Source: Siphonodentalium dalli
Taxonomy: Eukaryota; Mollusca; Scaphopoda; Gadilida; Siphonodentaliidae
Reading direction: 5' to 3'
Assembly: GCA_032622095.1 (NCBI GenBank)
Contig: CP136061.1
Span: forward strand, 249,065,582-249,129,581
DNA: 64,000 nt
The position numbers and the translations under genes are program-made. The notes under the pieces are model-generated. The model made no database searches. It saw only the letters and a program-made list of their open reading frames with translations, and was not told the DNA's origin. Positions 9,729-20,900 of the stretch are shown here, one piece after another (the stretch's first letter is position 1; every line of letters begins with the position of its first letter).

Positions 9729-10695
9729 TTAAAGGTGGATTATCTCTTTGTAAACATGTATTATATAGTTACCGGGGTATAAAATATTATATTTGAATCG
9801 AAGACTCCTGTCCGGAAATGCTTCTATCGATTAATATTAATTTTATTTCGAATATTTTCTGGTCTAAAAAGGTGTGTTTGTTCAGCTAACGAACAATAGT
9901 GGTTACTGTTAACAGAGACCAGAAATGATATTGTGCAATTTTGTCACAAATAAACGTTAATTATACTCACTATCGCTTATAAATGTTACCCATAATTCTG
10001 CTTTGGTTAAGAGGTCGATTACTTAGGGCATTACTGTATACCTTTGCTGATTTAACACAACATCTGCCTCACAAGTTCACAACTTATTATACTGATACTG
10101 CGACTTGTGAAATCCTTCAAATTATCACTCTCTGTGAGTCCAATAGCTATTCACCTAATTTAACATTATATTTACCAGTCATGGTCCTTGCTGGTCAAAA
10201 ACACATAGAAATCCATATACATTGATATATGGACTATATTTTGAAAGGGAAATTCATTATATGTTGAAAAAAGTTAAAACTTTTGTTATACTCGCACAAT
10301 GCTCAGATAAATTATGTGCACTTTAGAGGTAACCTTACACTATTATCAAGGCTAATTAACAGAACCCTAGATATTTGCATGTATTTAAGATTCATCAGCC
10401 ATGTTTGGGTTTCAGGCATATCAAAATTTCAGATCTACTAGACTTATGCTTATTTTCAAACTGATTTAAGATATTATTAGTTCATAAATTTATATTGGCA
10501 TGTGTTGAAACAATAATAATAGGTACATGTAGCAACCTGAACATTTGTCACATGACTGATATTTACAGGAATGTCTGTTTTCAACCTTGTTTGAGCTGAT
10601 TTTTGTCAAAATTTGTCTAAATTTGACCCACAGTGTGGAGTGTGTGTATTTCCTAGAGTATGTGGGACCCGAATTCACATTTACCAGTATTAGCT

Positions 10696-10976
10696 GATAA
10701 AATGGTTTGACATAAATGATATAAGTGTGGACAATGCCGTCACTTATTATACCCTTGGTTGTCTTAAGCGAAATTATGGTTCGCTTAATAAGAGTAATCC
10801 ATTCTCATGACATCATGATTTACACTGAAGCACGATTCACTCACATATAGTTCAGACATGCTCTTTCAGAATTCCGCTCAGGTTGAAACCTTTGACATAG
10901 TAGTTTCTCAGTCTTTGAGTCAACTAATAGGGGAAGGCTCCACACACTAATACCATTTATGTCATACCATTTTATC
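10696..10976. mobile_element. Small inverted-repeat element (MITE-like), about 280 bp
   Basis: The left end 'gataaaatggtttgacataaatg' and right end 'catttatgtcataccattttatc' are inverted copies with one mismatch over about 23 bases and weaker similarity further in. The element is nested in the interior of the 2.5-kb TTAA element. No ORF is present. Confidence 0.6.
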
Positions 10977-11779
10977 CAAGGTGACAGAGGTAAAACAAAC
11001 AATGGTGGTTAAGGGTAACTGAATTATATATTTACCATAATGCAATGATACTTCAGAGCAATATATTTATGCTTAAAGCGTAATTGAATTGTGTTATCAT
11101 AATTAGCTTATATCAGTAAATGTGAATTAACTTTACATATATTCTGGAAATATTTTTCAACTGGTACCTCTATCTTTCCAATTGTTGGAAACTTAAAAAC
11201 TGAAACCCCTTTATTGGAGAATGTGTAAACATTCATGAACTGACTACGCTTAGCATATATGATTTATGCCGCACAATAAATTAGCTGATCCGGAAGCATG
11301 ATTGGGTTCTTCGGCTATCTTACATCAGGTATAATGGTATAAGCTCATGCAAAGATTGTAGGTGGAGCAGGGGATGGGGGAGTCAAAAATTTGCAGGAAG
11401 GAATGAATTTTTTTTTTGCATCTGGCATTTTCGGGGACCTACCACCACCAAACCTGCAAAACCAATATGTTTTTAACTCCCAATTTGTTTACACCCACCT
11501 CCCAAATTTCACTAAATTTGGTTCAAAACTGCATAAAGCTGTACTGATATTACTCATATGACTGGGAATGATCTATCTCATTTAGTTCAAATAACAGTTT
11601 AACCTGTTCCAGAAGCTGTTTTGATTGAAATACACCTAGGTCATTGTGCAGGATACACATAATTTGATAATTTCTAACTATTTCCTGATTAGTCTTTCAA
11701 CCAGCCCATTATCTAACATATTCCATACCACTTATTTTAGTGTACTGCAGCAACTTACTTCTATTATAATAAACTAGCT

Positions 11780-12010
11780 GAAACAGGCTATATTCAGCGT
11801 CGGAGATACCCGACCCCCCCCCCCCCCCACTATGGGACTTCGCACACATTTTGATCTTAGACAGAGCCTTTATTCAGCAGCGACCCCTTTTGTCTGCTTT
11901 AAGCACATTTTAATCATTGAAACAATTTGTTTTATATATATTGTTTTATTTAATCATAATACCAAATATAGTTGAAATCGGTCCAGGGATCTGAGAGAAC
12001 AATAGGGACA
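11780..12010. repeat. Dispersed repeat copy with poly-C tract
   Basis: Phrases 'ttttgatcttagacaga', 'gcctttattcagc', 'tttaatcatt' and 'gggatctgagagaa' recur in the same order at 46250-46590. A run of about 17 C begins at 11813. It is an unclassified dispersed repeat. Confidence 0.45.
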
Positions 12011-12242
12011 TATGCTACTCATTTATCTAAAAAGCAGTCACAGCACTCTATCAGACTTGGATACTTTAGGTCTTGCCAGAGATCATCTTAGTTGATAGAC
12101 ATGCAAATAATTCACTGATTGGCTTGATGCACTGATGACAAATATTTTCTACCCTTTCATATCTATTATTTTATACCCACGCACCTATTTAAAATGTGTT
12201 ATTTAAAGAGATAATCCATCTCTAAAGAGATAATCCATCTTT

Positions 12243-12373
12243 AAATATAATACAAATATAGACCTTTCTTTAAATATAATACACCATATAGATCTTTCTT
12301 TAAGTATAATACACATATAGACCTTTCTTTATATATAATACACATATAGACATTTCTTTGAATACAATACACA
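12243..12373 (+). repeat. 29-bp tandem repeat, about 4.5 copies
   Basis: The unit is approximately 'aaatataatacacatatag' + 'acctttcttt'. Copies differ at one to three positions. It lies between two members of the TTAA element family. Confidence 0.75.
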
Positions 12374-12398
12374 TATGTTGGATGTAGCGTAATTTTAA

Positions 12399-12918
12399 AG
12401 GTGGATTATCTCTTTGTAAACATGTATTATATAGTTGCCGGGGTATAAAATATTAGATTTGAATCGAAAACTCCTGTCCGGAAATGCTTCTATCGATTAA
12501 TATTAATTTTATTTCAAATATTTTCTGGTCTAAAAAGGTGTGTTTGTTCAGCTAACGAACAATAGTGGTTACTGTTAACAGAGACCAGAAATTATAGTGT
12601 GCAATTTTGTCACAAATAAACGTTAATTATACTCATTATCGCTTATATCTGTGGAACAAAACAATACAAACAACCAATATGTGGCATTTGACATTCGTTG
12701 CGTAGCCGTAGGAACAGCCCAGTGCTCTATATCGCAATACGGTCTCATCCGAATGGTTGGTTCTAAAAATAGTAACATAAATGGGCCCGATTTAATATTC
12801 GAAATAAAATCAATATTAATTGATAGAAGCTTTTCCGGACATAGGTCTTCAGTTCATATCTATTATTTTATACCCACGCAACTATTTAAAATTTGTTATT
12901 TAAAGAGATAATCCATCT
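12399..12918 (+). mobile_element. 520-bp non-autonomous TTAA element, copy 1
   Basis: Flanked by TTAA (12395-12398 and 12919-12922). The ends are imperfect inverted repeats of about 125 bp: AGGTGGATTATCTCTTTG on the left against the complement of …AAAGAGATAATCCATCT on the right, continuing through 'gtataaaata', 'gtccggaaa' and 'ttcgaatatt'. TTAA duplication points to piggyBac- or Kolobok-type mobilisation. An 86-codon frame on the plus strand lacks an ATG and overlaps the inverted repeat, so I do not call it a gene. Confidence 0.8.
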
Positions 12919-12922
12919 TTAA

Positions 12923-13336
12923 ATATATACTATAAAATCAAACCGGTATAGGATATACAGGACATATGAATTATCTTATTCTCGTCAATTGACTCATACT
13001 AATAAATCATTTCCCGCACATATCGCATGGATGCGGGCGATGTCCGTTGTGGATGCTCGTATTAACCCATTGAGAACCGCATGTAGACTGTAGCAGACCA
13101 CACACCGTACGTAGTGCATGCACACATGCTGTGATGTTCCCTGTTGGTTAATCGTGTGTGGATTTTCGTAGTTGTAACCAGGGTTCACTTTGTCCATTTT
13201 TGTTTTTTAAATAGAAAACAAAATTTCATTAGAGCAAACTTTTGGCCAACGTTTTTTTTTTTGTGCCAAAAAACAAAACAAAACATAATTGGCCAAAATA
13301 TTTGCCAAAAATTGCTCAGTACAGCGTGGACATTCA
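12923..13336. other. Non-coding gap before the zinc-finger array
   Basis: This holds T-rich and A-rich runs (13240-13280) and no supported gene. Confidence 0.4.
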
Positions 13337-13431
13337 AAATACGGGCAGTCACCTGTATATGGGAGATCACTCTATATACGGGCAGTCACCTGTATATAGG
13401 AGATCACGCTATATACGGGCAGTCACCTGTA
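13337..13431 (+). repeat. 37-bp tandem repeat, about 2.5 copies
   Basis: The repeated phrase is 'acgggcagtcacctgtatat' followed by 'gggagatcactctata'. It lies just downstream (3') of the decayed end of the zinc-finger array. Confidence 0.75.
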
Positions 13432-13439
13432 AGAGTTAT

Positions 13440-14404
13440 CTTACCGGTATGCAACATCAGGCCACTCTGATGTTAGAACATTTTCTCGCACATATCACAT
13501 TGATACGGGCGATCCCCTCGTGTGGATCTTCTTATGCGTTGTCAGGTTACTCGATTGAGTAAATGATTTCTCGCAAACATCACATTGATACGGTCGATCC
13601 CCAGTGTGTATCCTCATGTGTATAGTCAGGTCACTCGACTGAATAAATGATTTCTGGCACACATCACATCGAAACGGACGATCCCCAGTGTGGACCATCT
13701 TATGCATTGTCAGGTTACTCGAGTGAGTAAATGATTTCTCGCACACATCACATTGATACGGCCGATCCCCTGTGTGTATCCTCATGTGTATAGTCAGGTC
13801 ACTCGACTGAATAAATGATTTCTGGCACACATCACATCGAAACGGACGATCCCCAGTGTGGACCATCTTATGCATTGTCAGGTTACTCGGCTGAGTAAAT
13901 GATTTCTCGCACACATCACATTGATACGGCCGATCCCCTGTGTGTATCCTATTGTGTATCGTCAGAGTACCTAATTGTGAAAATGATTTCTCGCATAAAT
14001 CACATTGATGCGGGCGAGTCCCCGTGTGGGTTAACGTATGCATCGTCAGTGTACTCAAACGAGCAAATGATTTCTCGCACACATCACACCGATATGGGTT
14101 ATCCTCAGTGTGGATCTTCTTATGTTTCGTGCATAGTCAGGTTATTCGACTGCGTAAATGATTTCTCGCATACATCACAACGATACGGCCTATCCCCAGT
14201 GTGTATCCTCTTATGCATAGTCAGGTTACTCGACTGAGTAAATGATTTCTCGCATACATCACATCGATATGGCCGATCCCCAGTGTGTATCCTCATGTGT
14301 ATAGTCAGGTCACTCGACTGAATAAATTATTTCTGGCACACATCACATCGAAACTGACGATCCCCAGTGTGGACCATCTTATGCCTCGTCAGGTTACCCA
14401 ATTG
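13440..14404 (-). pseudogene. C2H2 zinc-finger array, decayed 3' part
   Basis: Continuing the array below, this segment encodes about nine further 28-residue fingers (CDVCEKSF…H…H with TGDRP linkers). Reading is broken by the TAA at 14405-14407, a second TAA at 14327-14329 (both at the Ser of 'KSF'), a 7-bp excess near 14121-14135 that looks like two finger versions joined, and a frameshift near 13512 just before a further degraded finger. Six complete fingers remain open between 14082 and 13495. The mutations at the same codon type suggest relaxed constraint rather than sequencing error, though errors cannot be excluded. Confidence 0.7.
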
Positions 14405-15937
14405 TTAAAATGATTTCTCGCATAAATCACATTGATGCGGGCGAGCCCCCGTGTGGGTTAACTTGTGCATCGTCAGTGTACTCAAACGAGCAAATGATTT
14501 CTCGCACACATCACATCGATACGGGCGATCCCGAGTGTGGATCTTCTTATGTTTCGTCAGGTCACTCGACTGAATAAATGATTTCTCACACACATCACAT
14601 TGAAACGGGCGATCTCCCGTGTGTATCCGCTTGTGTATCGCCAGGCTATTCAAATGAGTAAATGATTTCTCGCACATATCACATTGATACGGACGATTTC
14701 CCGTGTGTATCCGCTTGTGTATAATCAGGCTACCCGACTCGGTAAATGATTTATCGCAAACATCACATTGAAACGGACGATCCCCGGTGTGGATTCTCTT
14801 ATGTTTCGTCAGGTCACTTAACTGAGTAAATGATTTCTGGCACACATCACATTGATACGGGCGATCTCCCGTGTGTATCCGCTTGTGTGCGGTCAGGCTA
14901 CTCGACTCAGTAAATGATTTACCGCAAACATCACATTGAAACGGACGATCCCCGGTGTGAATTCTCTTATGGATGGTCAGTGTACTAGACTGAGTAAATG
15001 ATTTCTCGCACACATCACATCGATATGGGCGATCCCGAGTGTGGATCTTCTTATGTTTCGTCAGGTCACTCGACTGAATAAATGATTTCTCGCACACATC
15101 ACATTGAAACGGGCGATCTCCCGTGTGTATCCGCTTGTGTATCGCCAGGCTATTCAAATGAGTAAATGATTTCTCGCACATATCACATTGATACGGACGA
15201 TTTCCCGTGTGTATCCGCTTGTGTAAAATCAGGCTACCCGACTCGGTAAATGATTTATCGCAAACATCACATTGAAACGGACGATCCCCGGTGTGGATTC
15301 TCTTATGTTTCGTCAGGTCACTTAACTGAGTAAATGATTTCTGGCACACATCACATTGATACGGGCGATCTCCCGTGTGTATCCGCTTGTGTGCGGTCAG
15401 GCTACTCGACTCAGTAAATGATTTATCGCACACATCACATTGATACGGACGATCCCCAGTGTGGATCCTCTTATGGCTCGTCAGGTTACTCGACCAAGTA
15501 AATGATTTATCGCACACATCACATTGATACGGACGATCCCCAGTGTGGATCCTCTTATGGCTCGTCAGGGTACCAGACTGAGTAAATGATTTCTCGCACA
15601 CATCACATTGAAACGGACTATCCACGATGTGGACCATCTCATGTTGAGTCAGATGACTCGAGTCAGTAAATGATTTATCGCACACATCACATTGATACGG
15701 ACGGTCCCCAGTGTGGATCCTCTTATGGCGCGTCAGGGTACCAGACTGAGTAAATGATTTATCGCATACATCACATTGAAACGGACGATCTACGGTGTGG
15801 ACCTTCTTATGTTTCGTCAGATGACTCGAGTCAGTAAATGATTTATCGCACACATCACACTGATACAGGCGATCCCCAGCGTGGATCCTCTTATGTTGCG
15901 TCATGGTACTAGACTCAGTAAATGATTTATCGCACAT
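14405..15937 (-). CDS. C2H2 zinc-finger array, 17 complete fingers (possibly part of a pseudogene)
   Basis: A 510-codon frame on the minus strand made entirely of Krüppel-type fingers, Cys-x2-Cys-x12-His-x3-His, with linkers HTGDRP(Y/F) close to the canonical TGEKP. Seventeen fingers are complete; the first lacks its first Cys and the last ends in TAA after CEKSF. Fingers 7-11 and 13-17 are almost identical, showing a recent duplication of a six-finger (504-bp) block. No N-terminal effector domain (KRAB, BTB, ZAD) is visible. Upstream, TAA at 15944-15946 and a frameshift near 15970-15985 interrupt further finger-like sequence, so the Met at 15937 is probably internal. Function would be sequence-specific DNA binding in the nucleus, if expressed. 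Confidence 0.65.
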   Translation of the reverse strand: MCDKSFTESSTMTQHKRIHAGDRLYQCDVCDKSFTDSSHLTKHKKVHTVDRPFQCDVCDKSFTQSGTLTRHKRIHTGDRPYQCDVCDKSFTDSSHLTQHEMVHIVDSPFQCDVCEKSFTQSGTLTSHKRIHTGDRPYQCDVCDKSFTWSSNLTSHKRIHTGDRPYQCDVCDKSFTESSSLTAHKRIHTGDRPYQCDVCQKSFTQLSDLTKHKRIHTGDRPFQCDVCDKSFTESGSLILHKRIHTGNRPYQCDMCEKSFTHLNSLAIHKRIHTGDRPFQCDVCEKSFIQSSDLTKHKKIHTRDRPYRCDVCEKSFTQSSTLTIHKRIHTGDRPFQCDVCGKSFTESSSLTAHKRIHTGDRPYQCDVCQKSFTQLSDLTKHKRIHTGDRPFQCDVCDKSFTESGSLIIHKRIHTGNRPYQCDMCEKSFTHLNSLAIHKRIHTGDRPFQCDVCEKSFIQSSDLTKHKKIHTRDRPYRCDVCEKSFARLSTLTMHKLTHTGARPHQCDLCEKSF

Positions 15938-16080
15938 ATCACATTAATAGGAGCGATCTCCCGTGTTGATACTTTTTTATGTGACAGCAAATTTGCAGAT
16001 GTGCCGCGTGATTTCCAGTATATATCGCACTGATATAAATGAACAGCCGTTTGCTTTGTCTTATTGTGCAAACTGCTTAA
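15938..16080 (-). pseudogene. Degenerate 5' fingers of the C2H2 array
   Basis: Frame-shifted reading gives QCDIYWKS…LLSHKKV, a finger that has lost its second Cys, and then a TAA where the next finger would have Gln. Together with the broken 3' part this argues that the locus is a pseudogene at both ends. Confidence 0.55.
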
Positions 16081-16121
16081 CGTATCCACGCCTCCAGATC
16101 TCCAGTCTCCGTTGTTTTTAA

Positions 16122-17170
16122 TGTAGCCTATATGTAGTGGCACCATGCAGAAGCCAATGCTGGTCTGAACTGGTCTAAATCAGAAACTCTCATGCAGGAG
16201 TTACATTTTTCGAAGAGATGATTGATACAGTTAAAGGTGGATTATCTCTTTGTAAACATGTATTATATAGTTACCGGGGTATAAAATATTAGATTTGAAT
16301 CGAAGACTCCTGTCCGCAAATGCTTCTATCGATTAATATTAATTTTATTTCGAATATTTTCTGGTCTAAAAAGGTGTGTTTGTTCAGCTAACGAACAATA
16401 GTGGTTACTGTTAACTGAGACCAGAAATTATATTGTGCAATATTGTCACAAATAAACGTTAATTATACTCATTATCGCTTATATCTGTGGAACAAAACAG
16501 TACAAACAACCAATCTGTGACATTTGACATTCGTTGCGTAGCCGTAGGAACAGCCCAGTGCTCTATATCGCAATACGGTCTCATCCGAATGGTCGGTTCT
16601 AAAAATAGTAACATAAATGGGCCCGATTTAATATTCGAAATAAAATCAATATTAATTGATAGAAGATTTTCCGGACATAGGTCTTCAGTTCATATCTATT
16701 ATTTTATACACACGCAACTATTTAAAATTTGTTATTTAAAGAGATAATCCATCTTTAAGAAACTTTCGGATCACACGTACCAAAGAAAATATAAATGTTT
16801 CTAACCCGAAAAAGTGGTTTAAAAAAGTGGTCTTAAGCAGCGGTGGATGGAATAGAACAATGTCACAATACATAGTTTCTTTTTCCCATTATTCCTTTAT
16901 TTCTGGAAGTTGATGCATTATATCACATGGTCAAATACTGGATCAGAATTGCTAAGTCGAAGGAATTGTTAACTCCAAATGCATATAATTATCGGAGAAC
17001 ATTTACATTAAAGATGGATTATCTCTTCATTTTACTATTTTGCAATAGTTTCATGTGTATAAAATAATGATATGACTTGAAGACCCATGTCCGGAAACGC
17101 TTCTATCAAATAATATTGATTTTATTTCGAATATTTTTTTTTTTATAAAATTAGATGATTAAACGGGACA
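16122..17170 (+). repeat. Direct duplicate, second copy, interrupted by a 520-bp TTAA element
   Basis: Matches 9062-9560 except for the insertion at 16235-16754. The two copies bracket the zinc-finger array about 7 kb apart. Confidence 0.8.
16235..16754 (+). mobile_element. 520-bp non-autonomous TTAA element, copy 2
   Basis: Flanked by TTAA at 16231-16234 and 16755-16758, and nearly identical to the copy at 12399-12918. The duplicate segment at 9062-9560 shows the same site without the element (CAGTTAAGAAAC at 9171), which proves its boundaries. Confidence 0.9.
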
Positions 17171-17409
17171 CTTTATTCTTCTATTTTTAGAACAGACCAT
17201 TTCGGCGATACTGTAACGCGCACGGGTGTTCAAATACGGACCACGTAACCCCCAATACCCCAAATTCATCGGAACTGCATTACATGTCCAATGTCACGAG
17301 CCGAAAACTGATTATTCCAACAAATGGTAGTTGCCTTCAAAATAAGTCTCTTCGGTTCCCCATGCTCGCCAAATAAAATCTAATCTTTTTGGAGTGAGCC
17401 GCCCCCCAC
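17171..17409. other. Non-coding spacer with a poly-C tract
   Basis: C-rich run at about 17402-17422. No gene is seen. Confidence 0.4.
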
Positions 17410-18511
17410 CCCCCCCCCCCCTCAGATTCTTTGCTGAGGTTCCTGCCAATTTTCATGTCACACCTCAGACATAGATGCGAACGCCTCTAAATGGTGTGTC
17501 AACGCCGAAGTATTTTTGCCGATTCTTTTGAAAGAGGAATTTTGTAAAAAAGACTGTGAGATCCGATACTGCGATATATCTCCATTGTGCAATTTTCCGT
17601 GGTGTGGAATCGACATCAGGCATGACTGCTGGTTGGGGTTTGCTGTATTTCCCAACATCAGCAAACGCTGTCACGAGTCTAAAACCTCCATTTGGTTTCT
17701 TAATCAGGAATGACGCGTTGATGTACTCCACCACCACACCTCTGGTATTCTGAATACACCCAGTTTCTCTAACTCGTCGAATTTGTCTTGTAGCTCTACC
17801 AGCTTATACCGAGAATACTGTGGCACATGATCCCTTCGCTGTGGCGGTTGTACGGGCCCCATATTAACAACGGTCTCAAATTTTCCAAAGGCGCTATTGT
17901 ACCCCGGGAACTTGGTATCGGATACGGTATAGTAGTCAGCCAACGCAGCAAACAGTTCTTCTTTCACTTTAGGCGGAAGAATGCAGTCCGGATCGACAAT
18001 GACAGCATGTGAATGCAGAATATCTTGGTATAGTCCATTTGGTTGAGACTCACGACCTGTAGTGACAGATACATTCATTGGTCGATTGATATTCGACGTC
18101 TCTGTATGTGAAGCATAGTAGTCTATGACAGACCTTTCGCTTGCGACAGGTACGATTTGACCGAAATGTTCATTCTTTCGCAAATTTACCATTTTACCTG
18201 TATCATTGCTTATTCTTATCTTCCTCCCTACGGCTTGTATGATGCCGGGGATTGGCCATTGTCGTGTTGCATGGTTAGTTTCGTCTAACCGGGGTTCGAT
18301 GGCCAGTACTGAATCGAGATCAAGATTGTCTGGAAATCCGAGTTCGAGATATTCTCCTGACCACAGCGTTGTCTTAGGAGCACGAAGTACGTTAGTTCGC
18401 CTAACAGCATGAGGACCTCGTGACTTGGTCTGGTGACTGCATGAGAAGGATTTATTGCCGATAGTAACCATTTCTTTCGCGGGTCGTACACTAATATCAA
18501 TAGTTGTCATG
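17410..18511 (-). pseudogene. Ty3/Gypsy-like pol relic (protease C-terminus, linker and N-terminal reverse transcriptase)
   Basis: The minus strand encodes a pol segment: 'LPPKVKEELFAAL', '[15 protein letters not shown]', then after a frameshift near 17737 '[20 protein letters not shown]', '[19 protein letters not shown]' and '[10 protein letters not shown]'. These are the first reverse-transcriptase blocks of Gypsy-type elements, including the D-L-T that precedes the catalytic region. The Y-x-D-D block is absent and the reading degrades below 17460, so it is truncated and inactive. Confidence 0.75.
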
Positions 18512-18514
18512 GAC

Positions 18515-18840
18515 GGTACTCCCACCGAAAGCGACAAAATATGCGATATTAGCGCATGTTTCGGCGCGCCGAAAGCGACAAAATGTGCGCCGTAACGGTG
18601 CACATTTTGTCGCTTTCGGCGCGTTACTAATGGCGCACTTTTTGTCGCTTTCGGCGCGCACCGAAAGCGCCATTAGGTATACTATTAGGTCCACTCCCTA
18701 ATGGCGCGCGCCTGAAGCGACAAAAAGTGCGCCATTAGGGTATGTTTCGGCGCATTTTTTGTCGCTTTCGGCGCGTTACTAATCGCGCACTTTTTGTCGC
18801 TTTCGGCGCGCGCCGAAAGCGCCATTAGCAAGTGGCCCTA
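18515..18840. repeat. Palindromic repeat cluster (core CGAAAGCGACAAAA and complement)
   Basis: At least seven copies of a core CGAAAGCGACAAAA, in both orientations, occur with GGCGCGC and 'gccattag/ctaatggcgc' phrases. Neighbouring copies form inverted repeats able to fold into long hairpins. The cluster interrupts the Gypsy relic between its gag/protease and pol parts. No ORF of its own. Confidence 0.8.
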
Positions 18841-18849
18841 ATAGGATTC

Positions 18850-19840
18850 CATAGTTTAGGACTGGTGATTTCTTCACTTGTACTCGCCGCGCATTCGAAT
18901 GGTCGACTGATGTGCGTACGTTGTCATCGGGACACTCTGTGTCTATATATCTCTCCTAATTCGTCGTCTTCACATATCATAATTGATCGTGTCCTTGTTT
19001 TGAACCGTTTATCGCTAGCAGGGAGGAATGGACATTTGCTCAAGAAATGGAAGAAGTCTGTTCGGTTTGCTTGCTTAAACAAAGGGACACGACTATATTT
19101 TCAAGTCTTTCGGATGAATTGTTGCACTTGACCTTTCTGTTGAATACATTCTCTGTTTAGTCATAGATCGAATTATCTTAAAATCAGTGCCTTTGCGACT
19201 TCGTCTAACAAGGAGTCCAGTGCCAGAGATATATCCTGCTTTATGAACGCAAGGGATTCAGAACGCAGCTCAGTCCCGTATCTTTGTTTTACACGTTTCG
19301 GTAGGTTCGGATGTAGTAAACGTAACCAGGTAAAAGCGATCATGTTCTCCAGTGTTGTTGTCATTTCTTCATCTTCATCGGGTGTCTCCCCGTGGTGCGA
19401 AATCACACTATCAGCCTTCAACAAAGTGACGTCAACGAATGCAGATATACGCTGAAACAGGTCCTGGGGACTTTCATCTGGTTCAAGCGATGAAATGACC
19501 CCCGGTGGAACTGAATCTGTAATGCATGCGAATCGTCTGGCACACATTTTCGAGGGAAGTTGATGTCTTAACAATATCACTCCGTGATAGTACTGGGCAA
19601 AAGTTCGCAATTTGACCGAACATAATTGTAACTTTCTGTTCTGCCGTTTTTCTGGTCCCAGCAGGCACCCCATCGCCATCATCGACAAAACCACGGAGCG
19701 GCGTGTTCTTCGTCCTTTTCTGCCATATGACCCCGGGGATGAGGAATTTTGCGAAGTTTTCATCACATGTTAATGAATAATGTAAATTTGATAGCCAACT
19801 TTCAAACGATGTTACTGTATCTGTTTTGTTAATGACCACT
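18850..19840 (-). pseudogene. Ty3/Gypsy-like gag relic with decayed zinc knuckle
   Basis: Minus-strand frames show capsid-like sequence, FESWLSNLHYSLTCDENF and 'ESPQDLFQRISAFVD', 'LRLLHPNLPKRVKQRYGTEL', then a nucleocapsid-type knuckle near 19000-19100 ending HFLSKCPF in which upstream Cys positions are changed. Frameshifts (near 19500) and stops separate the pieces. It lies in the correct gag-before-pol order with the pol relic, so both came from one element. Confidence 0.65.
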
Positions 19841-20775
19841 GCTTTGGAGTGCGATTGGCAGCACTGTTACCTTAGAGATCAAACGAAACAGCAATGTGCT
19901 CACACACCGTGTCGATATTTCTTCCGCTACGTCGTAATTAGTCGACAAGGTTGTCCGAAACCCCCGATTTTTTGGGGTTATTTCCCGTATTTTAGTCAAC
20001 GAAGTCGTACCATATAAGGTATGATGCCACCACGCCAATATGGTAAATAACTAGGAAACGTTTGGAACTACCCAAGGGGTGATTGAATCTATAACAATGT
20101 GATTTGCAGAGAGAATAATATTATGCTGTCTAGCAAGAGGTTATAAGCAACTAAATAATTAAAATTATGCCCCTTGGCATTTGTGTAGGGAAACTCGAGT
20201 CAGCATATAACAAAATACCGGCAGCTGAATGGTGTATAATATATTCGGTTGTTTAATGTTAATTCCTCGGCCATTTGTGTGGGATTGTTCGTCAAGCGTC
20301 TACATTGGTCGCCAAATTTGGTAGGGGTGGGGGTATTTTTCTATACTGAAATTTTGTGCACAAAAGGGGGTAGTTGTGGAAAGGCAAATTTATTTCCAGT
20401 AATAAGTATGGTAAGACACCATTTCTTTTTTGACTACTTATGTCCGACGTGGATTTATATACGCAAAAATATTTGAAGTTTGGCTCAGTATGGTAATGAA
20501 TAGTGGGCATGGCTTAACCCTAACACTGTCGCCTATGGGAAATATTTAGTTGATTGTAACCTATAATCACAAATCGTGTTTTGTTGTATCATCGGCTTGT
20601 ATGGCAACGGGGTGCAGATTTTGGCCACCAGTCAAATCAAATCCAAGAGTGAACAAAATTAGGGACCCAAAGCGTGTCGCAGCGCCACATAATCTGACAA
20701 CTTAACCCTTTGCAACAAAATTCAGATTGTATGCCCAAAAATGGGTGTTTCGTTAAAATGAATTATTTGGGACAG
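19841..20775. other. Non-coding
   Basis: No supported gene. A short inverted phrase around 20000-20035 (ACCATATAAGGTATGATGCC) is the only structure noted. Confidence 0.35.
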
Positions 20776-20777
20776 AT

Positions 20778-20900
20778 TTACGTGGTACACCATGGTAAAA
20801 GTACCGCGGTACACCAAGGTAAATATACCGTGGTGTACCACGACCAAACACCCGATGCAGCACCGCGGTATTTTTATCATAGTTTACCGTGGTAGATTTT
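20778..20900. repeat. Hairpin-rich GGTA/TACC segment
   Basis: CGTGGTACACCA at 20781-20792 is the exact complement of TGGTGTACCACG at 20831-20842. Further TACCGCGGTA and TTTACCGTGGTA phrases surround them, so the segment can fold in several registers. Confidence 0.65.

Larger units (their letters stand above)
9733..12240 (+). mobile_element. Long (2.5-kb) member of the TTAA-flanked element family
   Basis: It starts AGGTGGATTATCTCTTTG directly after TTAA (9729-9732) and matches the 520-bp members for its first ~250 bases. It then diverges at about 9983 and rejoins family sequence at about 12156 ('catatctattattttataccc'). It ends …GAGATAATCCATCT followed by TTAA (12241-12244), with the last 19 bases duplicated. 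The interior is AT-rich, with no transposase recognised. It is either a longer non-autonomous form or a copy carrying another insertion. Confidence 0.6.

Noticed and set aside
12651-12911. 86-codon ORF nearly identical in three places (12651, 16487, 63628)
   Set aside because: It begins at GTG, not ATG, and overlaps the inverted repeat of the 520-bp TTAA element; the conservation reflects recent copying of DNA, not protein selection.
13899-14237. 112-codon plus-strand ORF
   Set aside because: Antisense shadow of the zinc-finger array.
13495-15937. CRISPR-like regular 84-base periodicity
   Set aside because: The period is that of 28-residue C2H2 fingers with coding constraint, in a eukaryotic context.
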